Assembly (NCBI RefSeq): GCF_023343835.1
Contig: NC_064437.1
Span: 25,147,001 to 25,211,000, forward strand
Direction: 5' to 3'
Origin: Lagopus muta
Taxonomy: Eukaryota; Chordata; Aves; Galliformes; Phasianidae
DNA: 64,000 nucleotides
Shown: piece by piece, positions 20,639 to 35,600 of the stretch
Numbering within the stretch: position 1 is the stretch's first letter
Layout of the letters: each line of letters begins with the position of its first letter
Program-made: the position numbers and the translations under genes
Notes under the pieces: model-generated
Told to the model about the DNA's origin: nothing
Database searches by the model: none
The model's input: only the letters and a program-made list of their open reading frames with translations

Positions 20639-23600
20639 CTGCAAAACACAGAGAGGCAGTGTGTTAGTCACAGGCAAACAGCACCAGCTGTGGTGTGGTC
20701 TGATGAAGTCAAATTTCCCCAACAAGAAAGGTCAAACCACATTTCCACACCTCAGACTCTATTCTTATCTCTGAAAGGACAAGCTCCTTGCCCACCTCCC
20801 ACCCTACACAGTATTTATCCACAGTTCTGATGCATCTGCTATAGTAGCATATTGTCTCATGGAGTCCACAATTTATGATAGTAAACACTTAAATGAGACT
20901 CAAAATTGAGTTTGTCTGAGCATACCTTTGATTAAAATTGAAATCAACTAGCAGAGCAAAATGTTTTATGTGGAAGATGACTCTAATACCATGAAAGTGT
21001 CAGAGTAAGTAAAGGTAAAAAAAAACATCTACAGAAATATCTGATAAGAGCTAAGCAATTTTTATTGTCACCCACTCTAGCCTAGGAGGAGCACAACAGG
21101 CTCAGTTTCTGCAGGCCTCCTAGAAAGATTTCCCGTGACCTCAGTGGCCAAGTGCTATAGTTACACTCACATGGCATGAGTGGTCTAGTTTACATGCAAG
21201 TAGCAGCTTATGTTTTCTCAGATGTGAGAAAAATGGTCACAGTTCCAAGAAGTGAAATACTGTCAGCATAGAAAATATTAATGAAAGTGCTACCGTGACA
21301 AAAAGCTTTGAGATTTCTGTAGTTTCTGAATAGCTCCTAATGAACGAATACAGCACACTGTCAGAAAGGCTCGCATCACTTAATCCCTGTCCCATCCCCA
21401 TGGCAAGAAAGGACAAGCCACTGGCCTGGTCAGTTATCCCCTAAGGAGGGTCAGTCACTCACATTTTGTGCAGGGCAGTACTGGCGGGCGTACCACTCCT
21501 GGCTGTAGAGGCAGATGATGACACCTTGGCCCAGGAAGAGGGATGTCCACATGATCACGTTCCAGATGGGCCCCTTCCGGCGGTCATTAAGGATGAAGTT
21601 AAAGAGCACTGCAAAGAGGAAATGAGAAGCATCGTTCAGAAACCAGCTGATTTTTGCTGGATATTCCCCCTCCCCACTGCTTCACCTCCAGAACAAGGCT
21701 CTTCCCCAAGGTCAGTGCAGCACACAAATATCTGATTACGCCTGGCAGGACAGCAAATACTACCAATTGACCTGAACTTCCAGAAGAGTTCTCCAAGCTG
21801 GTGCAGCTATATGCCTCTTTGCTTGGGTGTCAATACTGTTTGTGATATACAGATGACCAAATCATGCTGGCAGAGGTGACCTAGAGATTTAGAGCCCTCT
21901 CACTTACACCCCAAAATGAAATGCAAGAGCCTTAACTTGTAAACGCACTCTCTTCCTTGCTGCAGTAGCAAAGTAATGCTTGTCTTGCACTACAACTTTA
22001 AAGATCATTTCCAACTTGCTGACAAGCAGCAATTCAACTAAGGCTTGGCAAAAAGGAAACAGTGCTACTAAATACATAGAGCCCCATGAACATCAGGGTA
22101 TCATACATAGCTCTCTTTCTCCCCATTCACATCTTCACTTCTCTAAGCCATTCACTAGGTTTGGACCCACAACTGCAAACACTTGGAAATGAGATGATTC
22201 TGTACAATAATGATGCCACAACCCACTCACATACTCTACTGGGAACTTACTTCCAAAGCACATGAACAGGCAAAAGAGAACTGGGTAGAAGAAGCCAAAG
22301 CAGATGCTCAGAACATACTCGTGCACGGCAGCTGATACTGTGAAGACAGACAGCATAGCTGCAGCTTTGAACTTCTTGCCAAAAAACTGGAAGACAAAAG
22401 AATACAAAGTATTATTCACCTATTCTGCTGTGGCTTTAGTTTGGTTCTTGCAAGTTATTTTCTTTTGTTTTGTTAAAAAAATCCTGCAGGCATAGTAATA
22501 GATGCTTGTAAAAACTACAGTTGCTGCCCAAAGCCAGCAGAGGAAAACCAGTCATTGGCTTCTCAATATAGCAGTAGTGATGTTGCATGTTGGAAAAAGC
22601 ACCATCTTGCTCAAGATTTAATTAGAAATACAAGGAATATATGAGTTTGTTGCTCACCCAGAGGAAGTCCCTATAGGCATAGTAATAGAGCCAGTCATGC
22701 ACTACCACATTCCAAGTTCGGTAGTAGTTTGCATAGGATGTGGAGTTCCACCAGTCCTGGAAGCAAAGTTGAAAGAATATAAAAATCTAATTAAGTATCA
22801 AACATCCTACAGGTCTCTTCTGCATTATCAAGTTTAAACACATCAGTCAGAACAATACGAAGCCAGTATAACAATTTACACCACGAAATAAAACACGCTG
22901 TTGTACTTTCAATGATTTTGAAATGCATATCAAGATTTCCTTTTGTCTAAAACCACAGTGGCTGAGATGATAAAAGAACAGTGTCCTGACTGAGCTCTTC
23001 AGTAGGCCTGGTGCACAGATCCATTCATGCACAGGGTTACTACTGCACAAACAATTCAGACTACCAAATAAAAACAAGAACACAACTGTTCTAGAACACA
23101 ACCACCAGTTTAAGGCATAAGATAAGCAAAACCCCATGGACTTTTTTTTAAAGTAAAAAGCAAAAGGAAAACACCACCACCCCCCCCTCTAGTTTCCGCT
23201 TTCCCTTCTGTTACGGTAGGTAATGTTTTAGAAGCTTTATAGAGCTTGCTTTATGAACTCCTGCTTCTTACCTTGTAGAACATCCTATCTGCAAAGCGCA
23301 TCATCTCAGCAAATGCATTAAGCCAACAGTGAAGGAAGGCAAAGAAGACCAGGAAAAGAATCAGTACACCTAGAAGCAAAGCAGAGTCAAATTGATTTTC
23401 TTGTATTTTCCCTCAGCAGTAAGGGGGAACATGTAACACAGTCAAGATTATTTTTTTTTGTTAGGAAGGGCTTTCCAATACACTGACAGATATACACTTT
23501 ATGCTACCTACACAAAAACAGTAAAACCATTTCAGTTTCTTATTGCACAGGGTCACACTTATCTCAGATGGCAACAGTACCTACAATTTGAAGACTTAAG

Positions 23601-26600
23601 TTCAAACTTGCCTGTCACGAATGCTTGATGCAAGAGTTATTTTCCCTTCCTTCTGCCTCTTCTACAAAGACAGATACTCACAGACCCAGGTCTTACCAGG
23701 CAGAATTGAGTTGAAGATGCACAAGACCAGCCCTCGAAGATTAAATGTTTCTTGACTACTGTTGCGAAACTGAGGAATGCAGAGCCTCACAAAGATGTAG
23801 TAGGCATAAAAAAGCGAACCAAGCACCTGGAACAAAAATAGTAGCCTGACTTTGTAAGCAAAATGCACAGTTAACACATTGCCACTTGATAGCTCTGAAA
23901 GAACATCAGCAGCTGCCAACACAAATCAATTATTTTATTTCACTTTGCTACTAATAATCTGCCATAATGCTCCAGGCAGAGAGTACACAGCAGCCATCTC
24001 TCCAGCATGTTGACTGCCAGGAAGAAAGTCATATTTTCTACTACAGAAGCTCTGAGTTTCTCCTAGTCCTGTCAGCTCAGAAATTATGAGACAGACTTAC
24101 AGCAACATGAAACTAAGCAGGGAACAGTGCCTTGTGATCCAGGTCCAAGACAAGTACAGAATTAATTGAAGAATTATATAATTGTAATTATATCTAGTAT
24201 TAAGACTTAATTTCCCTAATCCCAAAGAAGATAGTAACAGGCCAAACCACCTAATACCTTCTCTGGCTTACAAACCCATGCTCTGAAAGTTGAAGACAAA
24301 AATGCAAGCCACTGCTTTAGATACTGATGGAAGCCAAATACTCATGTGAGCAGCCAGAGGCCTTTCTGTTACTTGTTTTTATTTTTAAAACAAGACCATA
24401 AAAGTTTCAATCACACGAAGCCACTGTTTGAAAACAAATCTACAAGAAGCTACTGAAGTTTATGTTCCAAATAGGTTCTCCCTCAATACTGAAGTAAAGA
24501 TCAGGTCAGACTTAAGCTCAGTTAAGCACTGAACTCCAGGCCTCTGATTTCAACACTGGCCTGAGTATCTGCAGACAGGTTGCCGTGCCAGTGCACTACA
24601 GCAAAACTGAGTAAAGAAAGAGGGCCAGAGCACAGTGCTCCCCATACAGACATGAAACTTTTTATGGAATGGAGTATGCTTGCTCAAAAAAAACCCCAAA
24701 ACATTCTGAAGGTTTAACAAGCATTTTCATGTATTTTGACAGAATCCTTAGTTCAGCAAGGTTGCTTTTTAATTTCTTCTTAAATCATTAAAAAGTGTTC
24801 TTTTCCAGTAAGCTCACACCATGCTGACAGCAACTAGTGCTAAAGGGAAAGCTGTTTAGCAACACAGTTTTGATGACCTCTGACAGATCTGTTCTTCAGA
24901 AAGCTGTATTACTCACCTGTGCAAACTTGGTAGCTACGTAGCCCCATCTTACTGTAGGATTCCTAAGATAAAGAATGCAGAATGTCACATCTAAATAGAA
25001 TCTTAGTGCAGCAAAATCCTCCTTTTGCTACTGATTCTACTTTGGGAAAAACTAGCTTTAGAATTCAAAGTCCTTGACCTCTTGAATTTTAAAAAGAGGT
25101 GCCTAGACCAGATTGCTGGTTCCTCACAACTATGTAGGACAGCTGTGACAATTACATAAAGGAAAAAGTACCTCTGAGGCAGCATTATGCAATTACACAG
25201 GAGGTGGTGATCCACCCGATAGTCATGTAAAGTACTGCTGACTCGACACTATAGAAGTACAACAACAAGTACATGAAAGTTCATGAGTTCTCAGTTTTAT
25301 AAGGCTTCATTCTACCGCCTCAAACTCAACAGGCAAGGCCATCAATTAGCAATGCACGAAGCAATGCACATGTCCACTGCTGGGACTGGTGCCATTAGAT
25401 ATTCAGTGGCAATTTGGTTCAGTTCATGCACACAACAGGAATTGTAATGTCAAAAGCACTATTAGTAGTGGAGTGAGTTTTCATAACCAAGACTTGTCCG
25501 TGTCGGGTTTCTGACTTTACCATGACTTTATGAAAGCTCTAATTAACTAATTTAATAGGACACAATGTGGGGTCCTTAGTACTGGCTTCAGTTCTTTAAT
25601 GTTACACTGATATTGCTCATGTTACCTGGGATAGTTGTCTCTGTAGATGAGTGTGGGAGCAAAGAGGAAGTACAAGTATTGAGAAATGCGAGGAATAGGT
25701 ACTGAGCCTGGAAGAAAAGGAAAAGAAAAAATAACTCTTCAATCTTTTTGCTTACTGAAGTTTTCTTTTACCTACTACTCTTTCCCAATATACAGCACTC
25801 AGTGTATCAAAAAAGATCAGGCTGGAACTAAAGGTAGGGGATTCCCAAGGAATAAAGCAAACTATCAGATGGAAATACCCTTGTCAAGAGCAGTTAACAA
25901 GTCAGGATGACTAACAGTGCAGTGATGACACACTGATATCACATCTCCTTTCCTCCTCACAAAGATCACAGAATCAATGAGGTTCAAAAGGATCTCTGGA
26001 GGTCATGCAGTCCAATGTCCCTGCTCAAGCAGGGTAGATCAATCTTAAGGCCTGGATCAACATGTGGGTTCATGTTCAGCTCTGGTATACATTGCCAAGA
26101 GGCCTTCTAGAACTGCTGTCACTTGACCAATGCACTGGACTAGGAGTGAGCAGGCAGCCTCTCCATACTGCTCACAAAAGCAGAAGTAAGAAGTCCTGCT
26201 GAAGCAAGATTTAGATCTGAGCAACAGTCTAGCTCATTAACTAAAACCAAATTAAAAAATTCAGGTTGAAATGATGCTGCAGAAGGTCAGCACAAAGCCT
26301 CATCACCTCCCTGTGCAAAGTCACCAGCTCAGATTCTGCCTCTCTCAGAGCAACAGCTAGTTAAGCACAGTTGTCAACTAAAAATCAAGCTACTCACCAG
26401 ACTTGTCCTTTACAGAAGACAGGACTCTGGGCACATTCTCACGGACAAATGAATGAGCCTTCATAACAAGACGAACCTGGGAGATTAACGGAACACCAGT
26501 TTAATACCAACTTGCATCAAGTGTTTCAGGGTAGTGCATTCAGCACTTTGGTTTCTCTGCAGTTTGTACGTTCCACCAGGAATTTCTTCTTCCAGGAAGA

Positions 26601-29600
26601 AACAGGTGTTGACCACGTACCCCTTATTTATTTACTTAAAGGGCAATGTTACAGCATAACAGGTTACTGAAGTTGTTTTAAGGCACTTAGCATCCACAAG
26701 ACAACTAGAAGTAAATGGAGTTTCAGCCTTGATACACGTTCAGAGAAAATTGTACAGTAAAATCTTAAGGTGGAAGTTGTTTCCACGTCAAAACAAGATT
26801 TGCTATTATCAGGTTTTCTCATTAGACCTGCCACGTGTTTAAGTCATAGACTAACTCCATCCATAGCCCTGGCTTAATTTAATGAATGAAAAAAACAAAA
26901 CCACCCGCAACCAAACAACAATCCCACAACACTTGATTCTTAAAGAAAAAAAAAACAAATCACCTTCCAGTTTTGCAGATAAGCTTCAATATATCCAAGG
27001 ATACCGAGTAGTTGCTTACCTGTTCCAGTATTACAATAAAACGGGAAGCTGGAGGCAGAGCATATGATACAGCAACATACGTCGGCCCAATCCCAAGCCC
27101 AACGGTTTGGAAGAGAGTGAACAGTGTCCCGTAGAAGAGAGAGTGGATTACACGATGGGAGGAACTGCTGTAACCTTGGGCCCACTGGAAGAAAAGGCTG
27201 TATGGAATGATAACTGTGGCACAGAACATGCACAGCCAAGTACAGAAGACGACCGGAAACTTTCCAAAAACGTAGACCAAGAGATCAAACCCAAGGACCA
27301 GCCTAGAAGGCACAAGGAAATAGACAACATTTAGTATCCACTGCTTCAATAGGAAGTGCTTCTGTTTCAGTAAATGGCTACAGAAGGCCAACCACACAGA
27401 TTGCAGTTTGAGTCTTGACAGTAGCAAGGAAGGCAGTTTTCAGCTCAGAAACACAGGGCTGCCCACAGCACAGATTTAAATGACCACCTGCAAGCACACC
27501 AGAAAATAAAAACCTGAAGGACTCATGCCATCAGTGCTGTAAGGCACAGCTGTAAGCTGTCCTTACCTTCAAATCCAGCAGGGCTTAAGTGCATCTTTAA
27601 GATGAGAAAGTGCTTTGAGAATATGCTCAAAGGTCATCCCTGCTGGTAATTAAACACGTCACTGAATGATCCACTGGTAGCTGAACTGGGCCCAAAAGAG
27701 CTTTTGAGGAACACTCATAGGACATTACCACTACTATGTTAAGAACCAGTTTCTCCACAAGAGTTTAACGTCGAGAGAGGCCTTCTCCACTCCCCCCAGT
27801 AGAAGCAAGATATTTTAACACCTAGCACCCAAACCTAATTTAATTCTGCTTTATGAAAACAGTAGACGTTTTTGGAAGTGACTCAGAAGGATTATAGCCA
27901 GAGGGAATGATGATCACCAAGTGATGTGCACCAGATACATGATTTCACTAACTGAACTTAAACATGCACTAGATGTGCAGCCTGAGAGCCTATCAAAGCC
28001 ACCAATACTTAAGTAACAATTCTAAAGCAAATTAAAGGAACAAGTAATGCAAAGCATACCAACAAGATGTATTTGTTGTGAGGGTGGAGGCTTAATTGCA
28101 AATTGGATCCAAATTATCAGATCAAGTAGTTTAGAATTTTTTTTTAAAGCAATCACAGATAACCCAGCCCTATCAGCCAATTTTAGAGGTAAATGTCTAT
28201 TCCCCCAGCATCCACATTGCTATTAAGTTAGAATTAGCCAAATAATGTTCAGTAGTGCATGAGCCAGCTTTTATACCTAGACAAGATAACGGTAATAATC
28301 AAAATACAGCTCTGGCTTTGTACACTGAACAACAGATTATCAGCAAGATAAGCATGCAATCCTACTCATGCACACAAGATACATCTTGCCAAAAAGATAT
28401 TCAAGGCAACAATCAAGTGTGAGGAAAGCAGTCTTTCACAATCTCTTCCAGAACTGGCTACCTGCTAAGCACAAGCTTACAGGCTGTGCCAATATCCTTG
28501 AGATTTTTCCACAGGAAAAAATGAGAAGCTTCTATTTTTATTTAAGCACAAGTACAGTGTATCAGAACTGTCATTTCTCAAATCAGAAAGGACTGATAAT
28601 GCATTTCAGGTTTTTTGTTTTTTTATTTCTCCCTAAACACAGTCCTCCAAGCACTGCAAGCTGATATAAAAAAAAGCAGTCCACACCCACTGATGGCTCC
28701 CCTCCATTAGGCCTTGTGATGAACTAAGCATGTTAAATCCACAATTCACTGACAGTACACCTATCTGTAAGACCTTCCCAACATTTAGCTAACTGCATTT
28801 GAAATTTCCCTATCCACTCAATAACAATTGCTGGATATTTGAAGAGCATCAAGTTGAACACCCCCCCTTTTAACAGCATCTCAAGAAGAATTACTTTGTG
28901 CACCATTCTATAGTTTTCATGTAGTTCTGGCTCTTTGGGAGTGAGCATTTCCCAGCCCTGGCCCTTGTCCTTCCCGAGCACTCTTACCTTCCTTCATCAA
29001 TGAAGTCCACTAAAAGTGTGCTGAGGATGAAGACGATGAGAAGAGCGATGAACATGTGATAGATTGTCCTGATGTGACTCACTTCAAATAGCTCACTGGG
29101 GGAGAGATTCAAAAGCTATCAGGCCATTCACATAGCAGATCGCACATCACACTTGTGTTATGGCTTTCAAATGAAGCATCTCAAAGCAAAGGCTAGTTAG
29201 CTTGCTGTCAAGAGTACTTACAGTCAACTTATTTATTAATGGAAACTTATTATTAATGGAAAAAGCGAAGCTAAACTACTCACTCCAAGAGGGACCTCCT
29301 GGCAGTGAAGATCTTCCCATGTTCTGGAGGGGCTCTTAAGGTCCTGCAAATTAGAACATTCAAGAAAAAGAAAAAGAAAATAAGGCTTCCAGGAAACAGT
29401 CTTGTTATAGAACTAACGTAAACCTGACTTACTTGGCTTTGTGTAGCTCCTTCTCAGAGCAGGAAGCCGGGAAGAGGGAAGCTGAAGATGAGGAATCCAG
29501 GAGCGCTGACTTTGCCACCAAACTGTTCACAAACTCTGTGAAGTGACTGTCCACCTCCTTCATGAAAACTGGCTTCAGTTGCTGACAGAGCAAGAACAGA

Positions 29601-32600
29601 GCAGCAAGTTACCAAAATGTATCTAGAGTTAAGTAAGACATACTCCTTTTTATCCCAGAGCAGAACAAAGTAAGGGATCCTGTGCCATCAGCCCACGGCT
29701 GGAGTCAATTGGACAGGAACATATCCAGCCTGTTCACACACCTCAGTTCCGAGAGTTCTGAATAACGTTTATCTTCCCTACCAGATGCAATAGAGGAGCA
29801 AAGCAAAAATACTGAACTTCACACATGTCTGGAGTGGCAGGTACTTCACATTTTTGGTGGTGCTGCTATGGAAGCTGAGCTAAACATAATACAGACCCAG
29901 AAAACACTTCTCAGTTTTAGCCACAAGTGCAAACAAGATTTACATCATAGCCAGTGTAGTGCTACTGGAAGGAAAAAAAAAGATGATCTTTTCATGCTTG
30001 TGACTCAAAAATCCCAGCTGAACCTGCTGAATTCCCTTTTTGTAAGCCAGAGCAAATAACCAGTGTAAAGCTAATGCAACCGGTTGGAACAAAAGTGCAC
30101 CATTTTCAGCCTATTCATGCTTTTTTTTTTTCCCCTCTTTTCTTTTTTCTCCTCATTTTACCCGGAAAATGCAACTTCTGAAGCATCTTGTTTGCTAGAG
30201 CTCTTGACTTCTAAGGGTGCCTGAGAAACTAGATGAGCATCCCAATCCTTTACCATCTTCCTGGAAAAACACAGAGCACAAAGAGGGTAATAACTGGCTG
30301 TTAACAAGGCATAGGCCACCCTGGTCAAAGACTGCTTGCTTTTTTACCTGATTAAAAAAAAGTTTACTCTCCAGAAAGGAAAATATTACTTAAACCTTCC
30401 AATAACAAGCTAACCAGGGAAGAAAGGCAAACTACACAATGATGAGATTATAATCCTGTTTCCCTATCACTTTTGTCTTGCCTAAAGGCTAACGTGCACA
30501 ATTCACTCCAATTCTCCAGTATACAGCATAGTTCAATTTGCTCTTCGGTCTCACAGCATGAACTTCCAAAGACCTCATCTCCACGGGCCAGGAAGACTTT
30601 AAAAATAAGATGCCTTTAGAAGAAACTAAGTAATAAAATGCTCACTTTCAAAGTTACTTACTTCCATAGAAAGTATTACACTGGGCTCTGGACAGTTCTT
30701 TACTACAGTGCAAATTCTCCTGCTCTTTAGATGCAAACAGGATCCCAAGATTTGCATAGTGGCATAAGAGCTATTCTTGCAAGTAGAAGATTAGGCAAAA
30801 TGAATTCCCTCAAGGAAATAAATGCAACATGTGCTCACTTGAAATCCAAGAGCTTAGAAAGCCACAAGATCCTAAAATTATGAGCCCTTCAGAAGTCACC
30901 CAGTTATCTTCAGCACAGAAGATAAGCATGTTTAACAAAGTTTGTAGGACTACAAATCTAATCGTGTATTACGGTCATCGTTTGTTTTCTTTTTGATGCA
31001 AGTGCCTCTTTGCAAAACTTGTCTGCTCATCCTTTTGCTTGAGACTTTCTCAGATTGTCCAAGTATTTCTAGATGGTAGCTGCATATTATTTCATCTTAT
31101 CTTCCTACTCATCATTGGCTCAAGAAACATTTGTTTTTCCCTCCAAATGCCTTCAGAATTCCTTTCTGATACTGATTTTCTAATCTTGAAGGCTGAAAAG
31201 CAACAAAACCAAGAAATCCATTTTCAAGGAGGAAAAGAATCTGGAAGTTGTACACAGGAGCACTGCTTCCTTTGGAAGGCCTTTGTGATGCTCCGTTGTT
31301 TGGTGTCTTTTTTGTAGAGCCTGTCATATCAGAAAAAGGTGAAGCACCATTGTTTTTTGCTAAGCAGAAACAGGCACAAGGACTAATAACATGAGGAAAT
31401 AGACCCAAAAAGCCAAGCTAAAAGGTCTTTGTTAGATGTAGATCTTTTAGGCGAGCAAAGCCCAGTATTGTATTCGTACAAAGTGCTGCTGCATAATGCA
31501 ACAACAGCCAAGCAAGCAAGTTTAACTTTCTGGTAGTAAACGCAAAACCTGAAATAAGAACACATTCTTCACAGTGGTCAGCTTTAGTGAGAACTAAAAA
31601 AGCTGCAGTAGGAGAAGGAATAGATTAATATTTAACTTAGAAAACATTTTCTTACTATTTGGCAGCTGCTAGCATAGAACTAACAAGCTTCACTGGCACT
31701 TGATGATACAACTCGGTTGTCTATTCTTAGAGCTTTCCGGAAAGCAGAGAAGAGGGCTCAACTCTTGCAAAAACACGGATTGATCTTTTAAAAACAAGAA
31801 GTACAAAAGTTGAGTACTTTGGAACTACAGCCTGTAACAGAAGACTGCTGTTTGGCACAGCCTGTTCTTACAGCACACATGCACGTATCCCTAACCGAGG
31901 AAGTCAAACAAATTCCTACTCCTCTTGGAGTGTTCTCATTTCCCTTCCAGAAAAGCACTATTCATTCCTACCACATTTTTATTTTTATTTTTAAATTTCC
32001 TCTCAGCAAGAGCTTAGCAGAAATAATTTCCTTATATTACACATTCCCTTTCCAGTCAGCGCTCTGCTGAGGCTGCCCCTCCTAACACAACCCTCCAAGG
32101 CTGACATCAACTTATGCACATATTTGGGCTGGGAAAACAAGATGCGAGTTCTCATGAAATAAAATTTGATGTAGACAGAGCAGAAACTCCACATTAACTG
32201 CAACTCTTCACATCAGAACTGCACAATGTATTGTGTTACACTGACAACCATCACTACTGCCAATCAAAGGCCAGTCTAATTGAGTAACTGCCAGAGTAAC
32301 TGTTCACACTCAATAAGCCAACTCATCAAGCCACTAAACACATAAAACATAAGAGAATGCACCTCACACAAACCTTCTCTGCAATATGGCACAGTCCTCT
32401 AGCAGAGCTTAACTGTTCCCTAACTGGTGTTCCAAGTGTTACACAAGGAACAGGGAAGATCTGTTCAGCTGTCACAATTTAGTTTTAAATAAAAGAATCT
32501 GATTATTGGAACAACAAGGAGGGGGAGCAAATACTCAATAAATGCTATGCCATAAAAAACAGAAGCAGGCAAATAGTTGATAAGTCAGAGGAAATCGAGC

Positions 32601-35600
32601 CAAGCAACCCTGTAACTTATTGCTACAGAGAAATTCACCAGAGTTTCCCTTAATTTTACTCATTCTAACAGATACAACTGGAAACTGTGCTACGGCACAC
32701 TGAACACGAGGAAGCGATATGGGATAACCAGCACAGCTTCACCAAGGGCAGGCCCTGCCTGCCAAACCCCATGGCTTTTCATGAAAGTTTAACTGTGTCA
32801 CTAGACAAGGGGAGAGCCACTGACCTCGTCTATCTGGACTTCAGTACGGCCTTTGACACAGTTCTCCATAACAACCTTCTCTTCAAATAGGAAAGATATG
32901 GATTTGATGGATGAACTGTCTGATGGATGAGGAACTGGTTCAGAAATATCCAGGGAGTGTTGGTCAATGGCTCAGTGTCTGCATGTGATAAATGGTGCCC
33001 CTCAGGAGTCAGGTGTTTTTAACATCTTCATCAGTAACATCAACAGCAGGACCGAGAGTAGCCTCAGCAAGTTTGCAGATGACACCAAGCTGTGTGGTGC
33101 CACTCGGAGAGACCTAAATAGGCTGAGCAGGGGGCCCAGGTGAACCTCATGAGGTTCAACAAATCCAAGTGCAAGGTCTTGCATCTGGATTGTGGCAGCC
33201 CCCACTATCAATACAAGCACAAAAAAACAGAGCACTGCCCTGTTGAAAAGACTTGGGGGTACTGGTGGATGGCAAGCTGAACATGAGCCAGCAGCGTGCC
33301 TGCACAACACAGAAAGTCAACTGGATCCTGGGCCGCATCAAAAGAAGTGTGATCAGCAGGTCAAGAGAAGTGATCCTGCCTCTCTAATGCACACCTCACC
33401 TGGAGTACTGTGTCCACACGGGGAGTCCTCAGTACAGCAAAGTTCTGGACCTGCTGGAGTGTACCCAGAGAAGGGCCACAAAATGAGCCCAGGGATGGAA
33501 CACCTCACCTATAAAGACAGGCTGAGAGCCAGAGCTGTTCAGTATAGAGAGAAGAAGGCTCCAAGCAGATGTGAAAGTGGTCTTTTGTTATTTAAAAGGT
33601 GGCTGTAAGAAAGAAGGAGACAGACTCTTTACCAGAGACTGCTGTGACAGGACAGGGGAAATAGTTTCAAACTAAAAGAGGAGATATTTAGATTGGATAT
33701 AAGGAAGAAGTTTTTCATGATAAGGCTAGTGAGGCACTGGCATCACTCTGGTTTCCTAGTGCAACCTCATCAAGCTGTAGAAATCCCTGTGCATTGTGCT
33801 GCAGTTAAACTGGATGAACTTTAAGGGCTCCTTCCAACTCTAAGGATTCTATGATCCTAAGTGGAGCAACACCAACCACCTACAACTCCCGCTTAAACAA
33901 ATGGAGGCTGACAGTGATTAGCACTTGTCAGAAATCAAGCATCTGTATAGGCCTCAGATACAGACCCCATAAAGGGCAAAAGGGGATCTAAGCTTCTGTT
34001 GTGTGAATACCGGTCAAAACAATGAGGCAGAAGAGGAATTCTCGGGCATTTGCAACAGATGTAGGCTTTTATACTTAGCCCTACAGCTATTCTTGTAGCT
34101 TTGAGGAATCTTAAATTTGCAATCTGCTGAACTCAGCATATAAAACCTGAACTTCCCATGTTTCAGGAGCAACTTCAGCATTCAAGTGCCGCTGAACCTT
34201 CTGGTTTTCTTCGGTTCTCTTTGTGGATAAGAAACTGCCTTGACTACAGGCTACCACGTCTCAAACTTTGGAGCCAGAAAGCATTCAGAAAGATAACACA
34301 AAAGTAGAGTTTTACACCTAGGGAGGAATAATTGCATGCACCAGTACAGGCTGGGGGATGAGCTGCTGGAGAGGAGCTCTGCAGAGAGGGACCTGGGCAT
34401 CCTGGTGGATGACAGATTGGCCATGAGCCAGCAGTGTGCCCTCATGGCCAAAAAGGCCAATGGCATCCTGGGGTGCATTAAATGAGCATGTCCAGCAGGT
34501 CGAGGGAGGTGATCCTCCCCCTCTACTCTGCCCGTGGTGAGGCCTCATCTGGAGTACTGCGTCCAGTTCTGGGCTCCCCAGTACAAAAAAGACAGGGATC
34601 TCTTGGAAAGAGTCCAGCGGAGGGCCACGAAGATGGTGAAGGGCCTGGAGCATCTCCCCTATGAAGAAAGGCTGAGTGAACTGGGTCTGTTCAGCCTTGA
34701 GAAAAGGAGACTGAGAGGGGGATCTAATCCAGGTTCATAAATATCTGAGGTGTGGGGGCCATAGTGGTGAGGCCAGTCTCTTTTCAGTGGTGAGTGGAGA
34801 CAGGACAAGGGGAAACGGACATAAGCTGCAGCATAGGAAGTTCCACACAGATGTGTGCAAGAACTTCTTTACAGTGAGGGTGACGGAGCACTGAAACAGG
34901 CTGCCCAGGGAGGTGGTGGAGTCTCCTTCTCTGGAGATGTTCAAGACCTGCCTGGATGCCTACCTGTGCGACCTGGTGTAGGGAACCTGCTTTGACAGGG
35001 GGGTTGGACTCGATCTCTAGAGGTCCCTTCCAACCCCTACAATTCTGTGATAACTTTCTCAAAGAAAGAAATCCAAGATCAAGTTGTCCCTCAGCATCCA
35101 GATAGTGTCCCCTGGAACAGCTACATGTGCTTAACAGTCCTTCAAAGGTTACTTGTGCAAGCATTAGTTGCAAACAGTGAATTGCAGTGGTTGTATTCGT
35201 CTGCAGAAAAAAGATATGAGGCAGATATGAGACTTGCTCTATCATGCCCTCAGTAAGAGTCACTCAGAGAAGACAATATATGAAATAAAATTAAGAGCTG
35301 ACTATCCCTCTAATGGGTTGAATTCTAGGAACGTCAGCACAAAAAGCAGTACACCCTTTGTGGAAGACATTTAAGTACACTACAGTTGTATCTACTGTAA
35401 GTTACACATCATATCTATATAATAAAGAGACTTTAAAACAGGAAAGGACGTCAAAGTTGCAAGGTATTTGTCCCTGTCCTTTAAGTATCCAATCCCTAAT
35501 AACTACATAGGGCTGAGACAATTAGATGACCTCATCCTCAGCATGGGATTCTCTGCAATAAAGTGAAGCAAGAGCGCAGGACAGTTTGCCTCAAAGAACA

